Assembly (NCBI GenBank): GCA_963794165.1
Contig: CAWCCT010000012.1
Span: 372,001 to 436,000 of the forward strand
Direction of reading: 5' to 3'
Length of the DNA: 64,000 nt
From: PALSA-350 sp963794165
GTDB taxonomy: Bacteria; Acidobacteriota; Terriglobia; Terriglobales; Acidobacteriaceae
The position numbers were made by a program, and so were the translations under genes. Of this stretch, positions 1 to 8,165 are shown piece after piece (within the stretch, counting starts at the first letter, position 1; every line of letters begins with the position of its first letter). The notes below the pieces were generated by a model that was given only the letters and a program-made list of their open reading frames with translations, searched no databases and had not been told where the DNA came from.

Positions 1-1
1 T

Positions 2-991
2 GTGGACCAAAAAAGGTATTCCGCTCTGATAGCTGTAGCGAGCCAGACCAGTTATATCCGGAATATAGGCATCCTTCGCGGCCGCGAGGCCGGCCCTCGC
101 TTTGATCACTGCCTGCTGCGCTGCACGGATGTCCGGACTCTCTTTCTGTGCTATCTGAATGCATTCTGCGCGGCTGGGAAGCGTGATGGAAGCCGCCGAC
201 ACGTCCTCATCAAGTTGCAATTCGGTGCTGAGCGGCAGACCAAGGAGGTCGTTGAGCGTCAGCATCAGGTCGTGGGTCTGCAGTTTTTGTGCGAGAACCG
301 TCTGCCGGGCCTCGAGCACAGCAGCGTTGCTTTCCAGCGCCACCACTTCCAGCGCCTGGCCTCGCTCGACGGAGTCGGTGCTCTCCTGAGCTTTTACCCG
401 GCTGGCGCTTAGTTCTTCGCTCGCCGCCTCCTGTTTCAATTGGGCAATCAACAGACCGTAGTACAGCTGCCTGGCCTTGAGAGCGACTTCGTCCTGAGCC
501 TGATCCAGCTGGATCCGTGCGGTGTTGATGTCGGCAGTGGCGGCAAGGTTCGATGCATGGATCTTGAACATCTGCGTGAGTGGTTGTTCCAGCCCCGTGC
601 CGCTGGTATAGGTGGTGAGCGATCCCTGGTCGACGACGACATTGTGCCCAGGGATTGGCCCCGTGGCAGCCGGGTCGCCGAAGGCTCCCGTTGGAAACTT
701 CACTCCCTCAAGCTCCGTCAGATGCAGGACGGCGGATTCATTTTTGATATGAGGGAAATACGCAGAGCGCGCAATCTCTTTCTTGTGGCCGCTATCGACC
801 ACCGCAAGTTGCGCGAGTTTGAGACTCCGATTCTGCTTGAGGGCGAGATCGATGGCCTGTGGCAGCGTCAGCCGTAGCGGTGCATTGTCCTCGGAATAGG
901 CCGTTCCCGGAATGGCGGGCAGCAGCAACGCGCAGAGGAGCATCGGCAGCATCACTGTGGGTGAGATACGAGTTGGCGTCTTAAGCCGCAT
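2..991 (-). CDS. TolC-family outer membrane efflux protein (C-terminus beyond left edge)
   Basis: This is the outer-membrane channel component of a tripartite efflux pump. The ATG at 991 opens a frame that stays open to the left edge (about 330 codons), so the 3' end is missing. Residues 1-31 form a signal peptide (hydrophobic LLCALLLPAIPGTA). The region after it, around LRLTLPQAIDLALKQNRSLK, is the typical start of an OEP/TolC repeat, and the helical Ala/Gln/Glu-rich stretches that follow fit the TolC coiled-coil barrel. It lies 41 bp downstream of the MFS permease and completes an EmrA-EmrB-TolC set. The family call is firm; the substrate is unknown. Confidence 0.88.
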   Translation of the reverse strand, partial: MRLKTPTRISPTVMLPMLLCALLLPAIPGTAYSEDNAPLRLTLPQAIDLALKQNRSLKLAQLAVVDSGHKKEIARSAYFPHIKNESAVLHLTELEGVKFPTGAFGDPAATGPIPGHNVVVDQGSLTTYTSGTGLEQPLTQMFKIHASNLAATADINTARIQLDQAQDEVALKARQLYYGLLIAQLKQEAASEELSASRVKAQESTDSVERGQALEVVALESNAAVLEARQTVLAQKLQTHDLMLTLNDLLGLPLSTELQLDEDVSAASITLPSRAECIQIAQKESPDIRAAQQAVIKARAGLAAAKDAYIPDITGLARYSYQSGIPFLVH

Positions 992-1032
992 AGCAGTTTC
1001 CTTGAAGATGCTTTGATTTCTCAGCGGGCGGC

Positions 1033-2661
1033 TCATGCGGTGGCCTTCACGACTTGTCGATATTGAATTGCCACGGGCGCCATGCATGCCACGACAATTA
1101 AGCAACACACCACCGACCAGGCAATCAACATGAAACTATCTGTAATTGCCAGAGTGAATGCTTGTTGCCTGACCTGCAGGCCGAGAATATCCGCCGCTCG
1201 GTCCGCTGCCGTCCCCAGCCCAGGAGTCTGGCTCGCCATGCCCGCTGTCAGGCCAAGCAATCGTTGCCTGGTGGGTGGCTCACCAAGTTGGACGCTCAGA
1301 CCCAAAATGTTGGAGTGAAACTGTTCCCGGGCGGAGAGGAAATGTTGCAGGAAGGCGACCCCGGCTTCTCCCCCGAAGAGACGCACCGTCTGGAAAAAGC
1401 CGGCGAAAGTAAGGACGTCAATCGGGCGGCTGAGAGCCCCGGTATTGATAACCTGCAGGATGATGGATCCCACCAACGCATTAAAGGCAAAAGCCAAGCC
1501 AATCGCCAGGATCGCCTGCGAGCCCAAAAAGTTTATATTCGCCCAGGCGGATGACAGCTGAGCGTTCATGAGACAGGCAACTGCAACCATGGCAAAGCCC
1601 GCGGTCAGGATCAGGCGGGGATCGATGTATTTCAGCAGGTACATGGCAAGCAGGCCGCAGATGCACTGCGGCAGAGCAACCCAGAGCAGAACCGGCCCGG
1701 TTTGCAGGGGAAGATAGCCCTTGACGGACCCGAGATAACTGGGAATGACGACCACGGTCGCGAGTATCGTAAAGCGAAAGAAAATCAGAATCACGCCTAG
1801 CAAAAGAACGTTCCTTTGCAGTAGAAACTTGAAGTTGACCAGCGGATTCGGCATCCTCACGTGCCGCACTGCGGCCATCAGGAGCAAGAACAATCCGGAC
1901 GCAGTTAACCCAACGATCGTGCCGGAATACATCCAGTACAATCTCTGACCCTGATCGAGAGCGATGAATAACAGCGAGAATCCCAGGCTGGCGTAGAGAA
2001 ATCCTCTCCAGTTCGGCTTCGGCTGGCCCTCCTTCGGGGTGGGTAATGGCTGCCAGGGAATGCCGTAGTAAATCAGAATCGTCATGATGGGCGTCAACGC
2101 CGCGCTGGTCCAAAAGATCCAGCGCCACGACCAGTGATCGATGTACCAGGCTTCGAGCGAAGTCGCGACATTGGTGGTGAAGACAATGTCCATGGCATAC
2201 ATCGCAATGCCCAACAACACGTAGCGCATGGGGAGATTGCGCAGGATGAAGGAGAGAGTAAGCGGATAAAACGTGCCTGCGGTCAGGCCCGCCAGGACCA
2301 GCAGGACGAGCAGGATGGGATAGCTTGGGGCTAACGGAAGCAGCAGGCTTATGAGCGTGAAAGCCACCGCGCAGGCTAATAGCACGCGGCGGGCGCCGAG
2401 CAGGCCCCCGAGATACACAGAGAAGGGACCGATGAACATGAGCGCCGCGTTGAACGCCGTGCCCATCCAGGAAGCCTCATCCACGCCGAGGTGCAAAGCG
2501 CCTCTTAAGTCCGCCAGGCCAACACTGATCAGGCGACCGGTGCCGGTCGCGATCAAGGCGCCGAGCAGGACGCCGAAAATCCCAAGCATGGGATGAGTGG
2601 TAATCAGTCCTGGAGGCGCACTTGCCGGCGCAGTCACCGCATTGGCGGGTGGCGTGCTCAA
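1033..2661 (-). CDS. MFS permease, DHA2/EmrB-like drug transporter
   Basis: This is the inner-membrane proton-driven exporter of a tripartite pump. The 542 residues contain about 14 hydrophobic segments, the number expected for the DHA2 (EmrB/QacA) branch, with the first helix at LGIFGVLLGALIATGTGRLI. The start is a TTG at 2661 that overlaps the TGA of the upstream HlyD gene, suggesting translational coupling. Order HlyD, MFS, TolC on the same strand supports an EmrAB-TolC assembly exporting hydrophobic compounds. Substrate specificity cannot be read from the sequence. Confidence 0.9.
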   Translation of the reverse strand: MSTPPANAVTAPASAPPGLITTHPMLGIFGVLLGALIATGTGRLISVGLADLRGALHLGVDEASWMGTAFNAALMFIGPFSVYLGGLLGARRVLLACAVAFTLISLLLPLAPSYPILLVLLVLAGLTAGTFYPLTLSFILRNLPMRYVLLGIAMYAMDIVFTTNVATSLEAWYIDHWSWRWIFWTSAALTPIMTILIYYGIPWQPLPTPKEGQPKPNWRGFLYASLGFSLLFIALDQGQRLYWMYSGTIVGLTASGLFLLLMAAVRHVRMPNPLVNFKFLLQRNVLLLGVILIFFRFTILATVVVIPSYLGSVKGYLPLQTGPVLLWVALPQCICGLLAMYLLKYIDPRLILTAGFAMVAVACLMNAQLSSAWANINFLGSQAILAIGLAFAFNALVGSIILQVINTGALSRPIDVLTFAGFFQTVRLFGGEAGVAFLQHFLSAREQFHSNILGLSVQLGEPPTRQRLLGLTAGMASQTPGLGTAADRAADILGLQVRQQAFTLAITDSFMLIAWSVVCCLIVVACMAPVAIQYRQVVKATA

Positions 2662-3800
2662 GACTGGCCTCCGGGGGCTTTCTTGCCGGAGGCGTGGACC
2701 GTAACCACCGCCGAAAACCCAGGGCGCAGGGTGTCTTGTAAGGGGTGCCCGGGATCGAGCACGATCTTTACCGGAATTCTCTGCACCACCTTAGTGAAGT
2801 TGCCGGTAGCGTTGTCAGGGGGCAGCAGCGCGAATTGCGACCCGCTGGCCGGAGAAATTTCTGCCACCTTGCCATGAAGAACCACTCCGGGGAAGGTATC
2901 GACGGTGATGTCGGCCACGTCTCCTCTGCGGATATTGGTAAGCTGCGTCTCCTTGTAATTCGCTTGAACCCAGACGTCACCCTTGACCAGGTCGACCATC
3001 TGCATGCCAGGTGCGACCAGTTGTCCCTCGCGCACATGACGCTCCCCCACCGCTCCGCCGGTCGGGGCCGTGATCTGCGTGTACCCGAGGGTTACTTCGG
3101 CGACCACAATGGCGGCCTCCCGGGCCTTGATCTGCGCCAGGTAAACGCTATCTTTGGTATCGAGAGCAGCCCGCTGCGCCTGCTCGGCTTCGAGCCCGGC
3201 GCGGCTGCTGGCCAGGGCTGCTTGTGCGCTGGATAGATCTGCCTGGTGAGCGGCCAGCATCCCGGTGTACTGGTCTGCAGCCGCGGTTGTTTGCTCCAAT
3301 TGCTGGTGAGTTGTGGCCTTGGCGGCGATAAGAGCCTGTTGGCGCTTGAGTTCCAGTTGATAACGCTCCACATCCGGCTGCACCGAGGCGATCCCGGCCT
3401 CTGCAGCTTTCACCGCCGCCAGGGCACGCGTCACCCCTGCCTCGGCGTTCAGGATCTTGGCGTCCTGGATTTTCTTGGCAGCCTGGTTGTCTTCATACTC
3501 TGCCTTCGCCCCGGCCAAACCCGCCTTTGCCTCCTCCAGGTCGGCGCGATAGTCCGCGTCCTCGAGCTGGACAAGAAGCTGACCAGGCTTCACGGCCTCA
3601 TAGTCGTTAACATTCATCTTCCGCACTGTGCCGGAAATGCGCGTGCTCAAGGGCGTCATGTCTGCGCGCAGATAGGCATCATTGGTGCGCTGCTCTGCAC
3701 CTTCTCCCTGCCAGCGGGTCCAGCAGCCGTTGATGGTGAAAAGGAGTAACCCAGCTACACCCAGCACGACAATCGGAGTTATGATCGCTCGCTTCGACAT
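2658..3800 (-). CDS. HlyD/EmrA-family membrane fusion protein
   Basis: This is the periplasmic adaptor joining the MFS exporter to the TolC channel. A single N-terminal membrane anchor (IITPIVVLGVAGLLLFTING) is followed by a biotinyl-lipoyl-like segment (TRISGTVRKMNVNDYEAVKP), a long Ala/Gln/Glu-rich coiled-coil hairpin (about residues 85-225) and the second lipoyl half (APTGGAVGERHVREGQLVAP). ATG at 3800 is preferred over GTG at 3812 because AGGAG lies just upstream of it, whereas it would abut the GTG. The gene overlaps the permease start by 4 bp. Confidence 0.9.
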   Translation of the reverse strand: MSKRAIITPIVVLGVAGLLLFTINGCWTRWQGEGAEQRTNDAYLRADMTPLSTRISGTVRKMNVNDYEAVKPGQLLVQLEDADYRADLEEAKAGLAGAKAEYEDNQAAKKIQDAKILNAEAGVTRALAAVKAAEAGIASVQPDVERYQLELKRQQALIAAKATTHQQLEQTTAAADQYTGMLAAHQADLSSAQAALASSRAGLEAEQAQRAALDTKDSVYLAQIKAREAAIVVAEVTLGYTQITAPTGGAVGERHVREGQLVAPGMQMVDLVKGDVWVQANYKETQLTNIRRGDVADITVDTFPGVVLHGKVAEISPASGSQFALLPPDNATGNFTKVVQRIPVKIVLDPGHPLQDTLRPGFSAVVTVHASGKKAPGGQS

Positions 3801-3872
3801 TGGTTCAGGCACTCCTAGCGTTTACCTTTGATCGCGCAACCCTCTATACGGTTCCGCGCCGGCTGGAATTAA

Positions 3873-4307
3873 TTAATGGACACCTAGAACGCTGCACGGG
3901 GCATCTTGCGCCAGTTCATAAACCGTGCTCCATAAGCGTGATATGTACAGATCGCGCTGATGCAATCCGATCACCAGCAGGTCCGCCTTTTGCGCTCTCA
4001 GGAAGTCCACAATTGCCTCCACCCCATTGCCGCCCACCAGGTGGGCTGCAACTTCCATCCCGTGGCTGCGGCCCCGCTCCCGGGCGCTTTGCTCGAGGCG
4101 TTCATAGAGTGTTCGCTGGTCTTGTTCGAGAACCAGCGAGATCCCGGGATCGGCCACCCCGGCGAAGGCGGTATACGCGGGAAGTCCAGCCATGAAGGTG
4201 ATGGTCTGCAACTCTGCGCTCAGACTTTTCGCCAGCCGGATCGCCGAGACCAGGGCGCGTTCGGATTCCGGGGACTCATTGAACGCTACGACGATTTTTC
4301 GAAACAT
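3873..4307 (-). CDS. Universal stress protein (UspA family)
   Basis: Single-domain Usp of 144 residues. It begins MFRKIVVAFNESPESERAL, the usual first strand and helix of the family. The C-terminal nucleotide-loop region (ADLLVIGLHQRDLYISRLWS) resembles the ATP-binding G-2x-G-9x-G(S/T) motif but lacks the second and third glycines, so nucleotide binding is doubtful. Start ATG 4307 is chosen from alignment to the family; the open frame upstream has no Usp similarity. It is 16 bp downstream of the receiver-like gene and 72 bp upstream of the efflux operon, so the five genes may be one transcript. Confidence 0.85.
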   Translation of the reverse strand: MFRKIVVAFNESPESERALVSAIRLAKSLSAELQTITFMAGLPAYTAFAGVADPGISLVLEQDQRTLYERLEQSARERGRSHGMEVAAHLVGGNGVEAIVDFLRAQKADLLVIGLHQRDLYISRLWSTVYELAQDAPCSVLGVH

Positions 4308-4323
4308 GGCACCCTCGTTTCCT

Positions 4324-4737
4324 TTATTCATTTCCGGTTTCGTTCTGGCGGCGTTCTTCGAAGGATTCGGCAGCTCGAAGCACGGCTTGCTGGATCTCCT
4401 GGTCGGTGAACGGCTCCACGATGACGTCGTACCCACCTGCCTCCAGGACTCCTGACCAAAGCTGAAAACTCGCAGCATGAGCGTAAACCAGGAGGGCGGG
4501 CCGCGGGGTGAGCAAGGAAATCGATCCCCAAAGTGCCCACCAATCGTTGTTAGGAAGCGCCGCCGGCAGGAGAGCTACGTGGTACGATTCCCGGTTGCGG
4601 GTGATGGAGGAAAGGTCGGACGCCCGGTCGATGAAGACCAGCGCTACGCCGAGGGGGGCCAGTTGGCGACGCAGTTGGCCCTGCATCTCTTTCGGCGCCA
4701 AACCAAGTACTCGCAGCCTTTCCCCTTCCTCTGTCAC
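4324..4737 (-). CDS. Degenerate response-regulator receiver protein
   Basis: A 137-residue protein with the size and strand pattern of a CheY-like receiver: initial strand RLRVLGLAP, a middle strand YHVALLPAAL, a fourth strand PALLVYAH and the terminal GYDVIVEPFTDQEIQQAVLR. The usual phospho-acceptor Asp after the third strand is absent (ALLPAAL) and the conserved Lys before Pro-Phe is Glu (VEPF), so it is probably a phosphorylation-independent pseudo-receiver. It heads the transcript into the stress protein and perhaps the efflux genes. Its partner is unknown. Confidence 0.65.
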   Translation of the reverse strand: MTEEGERLRVLGLAPKEMQGQLRRQLAPLGVALVFIDRASDLSSITRNRESYHVALLPAALPNNDWWALWGSISLLTPRPALLVYAHAASFQLWSGVLEAGGYDVIVEPFTDQEIQQAVLRAAESFEERRQNETGNE

Positions 4738-4862
4738 TTTCCGCCCTCACATTGGATACACGACAGGATGACAGGATCTGCGAGAAGTTGAAGCGTGATC
4801 AACTGTTAGATAACAGTGATGACGAGGCGCTCCCAACCATTCCGGGAGGCTAAGATTGCGAA
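4738..4862. promoter_or_regulatory. Divergent intergenic region
   Basis: A 125 bp gap between the divergently transcribed receiver-like gene and the TolB/TPR gene must carry promoters in both directions. A Shine-Dalgarno-like GGGAGG lies just before the plus-strand ATG at 4863. I do not see clear -35/-10 pairs. Confidence 0.4.
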
Positions 4863-6686
4863 ATGGATCCTGCCCCAGCCCGGAGTTTCAACCCAGTGAA
4901 CGAGACGAAACAGCTCGCGCTCTCCAAGGAAGCAATCCGCGATGAACTGACGCTCGTGTTGCAAAGCCCGCTTTTTGCGCAGTCCGACCGGCTAAGCCGC
5001 TTTCTCCAGTTCGCGGTTGAGCATGCACTCAGTGGAACGCAGGATGTCCTCAAGGAATATGTGATCGGCGTTGAGGTCTACGACCGTAGGCCGCCCTACC
5101 ATCCGAGCCAGGACTCGATCGTCCGCACTGAGGCTCGCCGGCTCCGAAGCAAGCTCAAGGAGTATTACGAGAGCGAAGGCAAGGACGATCCGATTTTCAT
5201 CTACTTCCGCCCTGGCAGCTACGTGCCGGTATTCAGGTCCAAGGTCGCTCTGGATAGCGATCCAGTAGCCCCAACATCCGAAGACAATGGTTTCTTAATC
5301 GAGGGTGCGGGAGTCACCATCGCGGTGATCCCTTTTCTTGACCTTTCGGGCGGCTCTCTTTCGTTCGCCTGCGCGCAGGGTATCACCGATGAACTTGTTC
5401 ATAAATTGATGATGACCGAGGGCTTGCGGGTCATTGCAGCTAGTTCGCTGGCGAAATTGGATTCCCAGGCGTATGACCTCCAGGCGTTGGTTGAAAAGCT
5501 CGGCGTCCAGATCGTTTTTGAGGGGACCGTCCGAGAGGAGGGAACCCGGGTTCGCATCACCTCGCGGGTCGTAAAATCCGACGGTTTTCAGATCTGGTCA
5601 CAGAGATTCGAAGCAGAAGCGGAGACCAGCAGCTTGTTCACCCTTCAAGAGCAGGTCGCGTCTGCTCTTTTGAGCCGCGTTGCTCCTCGACTGTCGGTCA
5701 TTCGAAAATTCAAGCGGTCGGCCGGTCCTTCACTATTGACGCTCTATCCGGCGATTCTCACCGCTGAGGCCCTTCTCGAAGAGGGAACCGCAGACACGCA
5801 GGCAGCGTTGGCTAAATTTCAAGAAGTGGCGCAGTCCGCGCCGGAATATGCTCGCGCTTATTGCGGCATTGCCCAGTGCTATTACGTAATGGCCCAGACT
5901 GGGGCGAAGAGTTCTGCTGACCTTGTGGCAGAAGCCAAAAAGGCTTCCGCTCGGGCCCTGATGCTCGATCCGGAAATGATTGAAGCCCATTCGGCCATGG
6001 GCACCGCTTTGGCGATGGAGTGGAAATGGACGGATGCCGAGAGTTACTTCCGGCAGGCTCTGCAGCTCGGATCGCATCACGCCGCCTATCGCCAGTACGC
6101 CGCTTTCTTGTCCGCTCTCGGTCGCTTTGACGAAGCCTGGAACTATCTCCGAATCGCGCAACAGATTGATCCATTTTCCTTTCGCCAGAAAGCGTCCTAT
6201 GCCAGGTTCTTCTATCACAGCCGCCGATACGAAGAAGCGGAAGAGCATTTTTCAAATCCCTTAATGTATGGGCCTTTACCCCTGGAGGTTCTTGCCTACC
6301 GCGGCCTCATCCAGATTCAGCTTGGTCATCACGCAGAGGCGAAGCAGATGGGCCGTACGATCCAACGGAGCGCTGGCGCCCAACCATCGTTGATGGCGGT
6401 GGTCGCCGGGATTTTTGCTTTGTGCGGAGAAAAGGCGGCGGCGGATGGGATAGTGACCGAATCTGGGCTTCTTGCTCCCTCTGCGCACCTCAGCAACTAT
6501 CGAAAGGCATTGCTCTCGATGGCGCTGGGGAATCCAAGCGAAACGCTCTATTACCTCGCGGAAGCCGGCGCGGGCATGGAAGCGGAGCTGCCTTGGCTGG
6601 CCGTCGACCCGAGATTTGATTCAATCCGCGACACTCCGCAATACCGCGAAATCGTGAGAAAGGTCAGAGCCGGCGCCTCTTCCTAA
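4863..6686 (+). CDS. TolB-like/TPR regulatory protein
   Basis: A 607-residue protein. Residues 15-110 form a basic N-terminal domain (LSRFLQFAVEHALSG, EARRLRSKLKEYYES) that recurs in Acidobacteria in front of TPR arrays. Residues about 125-235 resemble the TolB N-terminal/FlgO fold (VTIAVIPFLDLSG, GITDELVHKLM, FEGTVREEG, RFEAEAETSSLFTLQEQVA). The rest is TPR-like helical repeats, for example ARAYCGIAQCYYVMAQ and YRQYAAFLSALGRFDEAWNY. There is no signal peptide, so it is probably cytosolic. A regulatory or scaffolding role is inferred from domain architecture only. Confidence 0.75.
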   Translation: MDPAPARSFNPVNETKQLALSKEAIRDELTLVLQSPLFAQSDRLSRFLQFAVEHALSGTQDVLKEYVIGVEVYDRRPPYHPSQDSIVRTEARRLRSKLKEYYESEGKDDPIFIYFRPGSYVPVFRSKVALDSDPVAPTSEDNGFLIEGAGVTIAVIPFLDLSGGSLSFACAQGITDELVHKLMMTEGLRVIAASSLAKLDSQAYDLQALVEKLGVQIVFEGTVREEGTRVRITSRVVKSDGFQIWSQRFEAEAETSSLFTLQEQVASALLSRVAPRLSVIRKFKRSAGPSLLTLYPAILTAEALLEEGTADTQAALAKFQEVAQSAPEYARAYCGIAQCYYVMAQTGAKSSADLVAEAKKASARALMLDPEMIEAHSAMGTALAMEWKWTDAESYFRQALQLGSHHAAYRQYAAFLSALGRFDEAWNYLRIAQQIDPFSFRQKASYARFFYHSRRYEEAEEHFSNPLMYGPLPLEVLAYRGLIQIQLGHHAEAKQMGRTIQRSAGAQPSLMAVVAGIFALCGEKAAADGIVTESGLLAPSAHLSNYRKALLSMALGNPSETLYYLAEAGAGMEAELPWLAVDPRFDSIRDTPQYREIVRKVRAGASS

Positions 6687-6783
6687 GCAGCCTTACAACT
6701 TACACCGTCATCTAAGGCCTCTGTGACTTATACCGGAACGGCGCGGCGTGGCTGTTTCCGGATATCAGCCGAAGGGGCTAACA

Positions 6784-7185
6784 ATGAAAAAGAGCATCAC
6801 AATTGGATTGATTCTGGCGGCATTCGCTGTATCCAGTGCTTTCGCGCAAGACTGGTATCACGATCGCGATGCACGCTACCAGGGCGAGCAGTGGCGGCCG
6901 CAGGTGTTCATGCAGGTAAAGACAGATCTTGACCATATTTGGAGTGCTCAAGGAGCAAGCGAAAAAGAAAATGCACGTCTCGAGAGAACGAAAGAAGAGC
7001 TAGTGAAAATGCAGGGCGACCTCGATCAAGGTCGTTTCGATAACGGCCTTTTGAACGACGTGATTGACTCCATCAAAAAATCAGCCAATGATCAGCGTCT
7101 GGCACCCCGCGATCGGGCTGTCTTAGAAGACGATCTGAACCGGCTCCACGACTACCAGGTAAATCACAACAACTGGAAACATTAG
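6784..7185 (+). CDS. Small secreted hypothetical protein
   Basis: A 133-residue protein with a clean Sec signal peptide (KKSITIGLILAAFAVSSAFA, cleavage before QDWYHD). The mature part is charged and helical (ERTKEELVKMQGDLDQGRF, DRAVLEDDLNRLHDYQ). ATG 6784 is chosen because the signal peptide starts there; the upstream in-frame extension is not signal-like. No catalytic motif is visible and I do not recognise a function. Confidence 0.7.
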   Translation: MKKSITIGLILAAFAVSSAFAQDWYHDRDARYQGEQWRPQVFMQVKTDLDHIWSAQGASEKENARLERTKEELVKMQGDLDQGRFDNGLLNDVIDSIKKSANDQRLAPRDRAVLEDDLNRLHDYQVNHNNWKH

Positions 7186-7268
7186 CCCCGTGCGCGTTTC
7201 TGGTCGCTTCCACCAGCGCGCCCGCGATCGCGTCCCCTCGCTGTAACTCACTTTGGGTGTTGTTCGTC

Positions 7269-7515
7269 CAAACCCCTCACAAAATCGTCATCCTGAGCCC
7301 AGGTTCCCTGACGAAGGCCGGGTGCCCCACATCTCGCTCGTTTTTCGCGAGATGTGGGATACCAATGCACCTTCCCTCCAACTGTAAATTTCACCCGACG
7401 CACTTAGCGGTCAACATTGGCGGTATCCCACATCTCGCGAAAAACGAGCGAGATGTGGGGCACCCGGCCTTCGTCAGGGAACCTGGGCTCAGGATGACGA
7501 TTTTGCGGGGGTTTG
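7269..7515. repeat. Long imperfect palindrome, family A copy 1
   Basis: The left arm starts CAAACCCCTCACAAAATCG and the right arm ends as its near reverse complement (CGATTTTGCGGGGGTTTG). Inside, GTCATCCTGAGCCCAGGTTC and ACATCTCGCTCGTTTTTCGC are mirrored on the other side, around an asymmetric centre of about 60 bp. It fills the gap between two convergent genes. Related copies lie at 27001-27181 and 36502-36667. No transposase ORF is inside, so it could be a MITE-like or REP-like element, or a bidirectional terminator. Confidence 0.8.
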
Positions 7516-7524
7516 AAGAAAAAT

Positions 7525-8157
7525 TCAGTCAAACGTGGTAGGCCACTCGGGGTGCGCGGCATGCTCGAACATATGCTCTATCTGAAATGCGGTTATGCGG
7601 GCCGCCGAGAGCTGCGGCAATGCGTGACGGGGGAAAAATCGAACCTCCGGCGTTTCAAAACTGGGAGTAGCCTCACCGCCGATCAGATCGCATAAGAAGA
7701 ACAGCTTGTAGGCGTGGGTCGGAATCGGCGGATGGGGATGCTTGTTGCGGTCGAAGACCGCTGCCAGCTTTATCGGGACTACGTCGTAGCCTGACTCTTC
7801 TTTCATTTCCCGCACCACCATGGCGCTGGGCGACTCCCCCACATCCGCCCAACCGCCGGGCATAGTCCAGCCGCCGTCCTCGCGCTCCCGCACCAACAAG
7901 ATCTGTTCCTCGCGCACCACAGCTCCGCGCACCTCTACCTTCGGAGTCGCATATCCGTATTCGCCCTGGAACAGCTCGAGCGTCTTCTGGGAATCGGGCA
8001 TGCCGCTCCCGGCAGCCATCATTTCCGCGGCAATCGCCATCAGCACTTCATAGCGCTCGTGATCATAGTGATCGCGAGTGAAGGTTAATCCGGTTTGTGC
8101 AATCGCCTGGATGCGCTTGGTCCAACTCAGCCACTGCGGGTCCGCCTCTTGATCCAT
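7525..8157 (-). CDS. NUDIX hydrolase
   Basis: A 210-residue cytosolic pyrophosphohydrolase, probably acting on ADP-ribose-like or other nucleoside diphosphate derivatives. The Nudix box spans about residues 102-124 and keeps G(x5)E(x7)REx2EExG (G102, E108, R116-E117, E120-E121, G123). An N-terminal helical region (residues 1-65, WLSWTKRIQAIAQTGLTFTR) matches the NUDIX_N extension. ATG 8157 is preferred over the in-frame TTG at 8169 because GGGAGAG lies directly before it. It sits 8 bp after rarA and is likely co-transcribed with it. Confidence 0.88.
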   Translation of the reverse strand: MDQEADPQWLSWTKRIQAIAQTGLTFTRDHYDHERYEVLMAIAAEMMAAGSGMPDSQKTLELFQGEYGYATPKVEVRGAVVREEQILLVREREDGGWTMPGGWADVGESPSAMVVREMKEESGYDVVPIKLAAVFDRNKHPHPPIPTHAYKLFFLCDLIGGEATPSFETPEVRFFPRHALPQLSAARITAFQIEHMFEHAAHPEWPTTFD

Positions 8158-8165
8158 GCTCTCCC

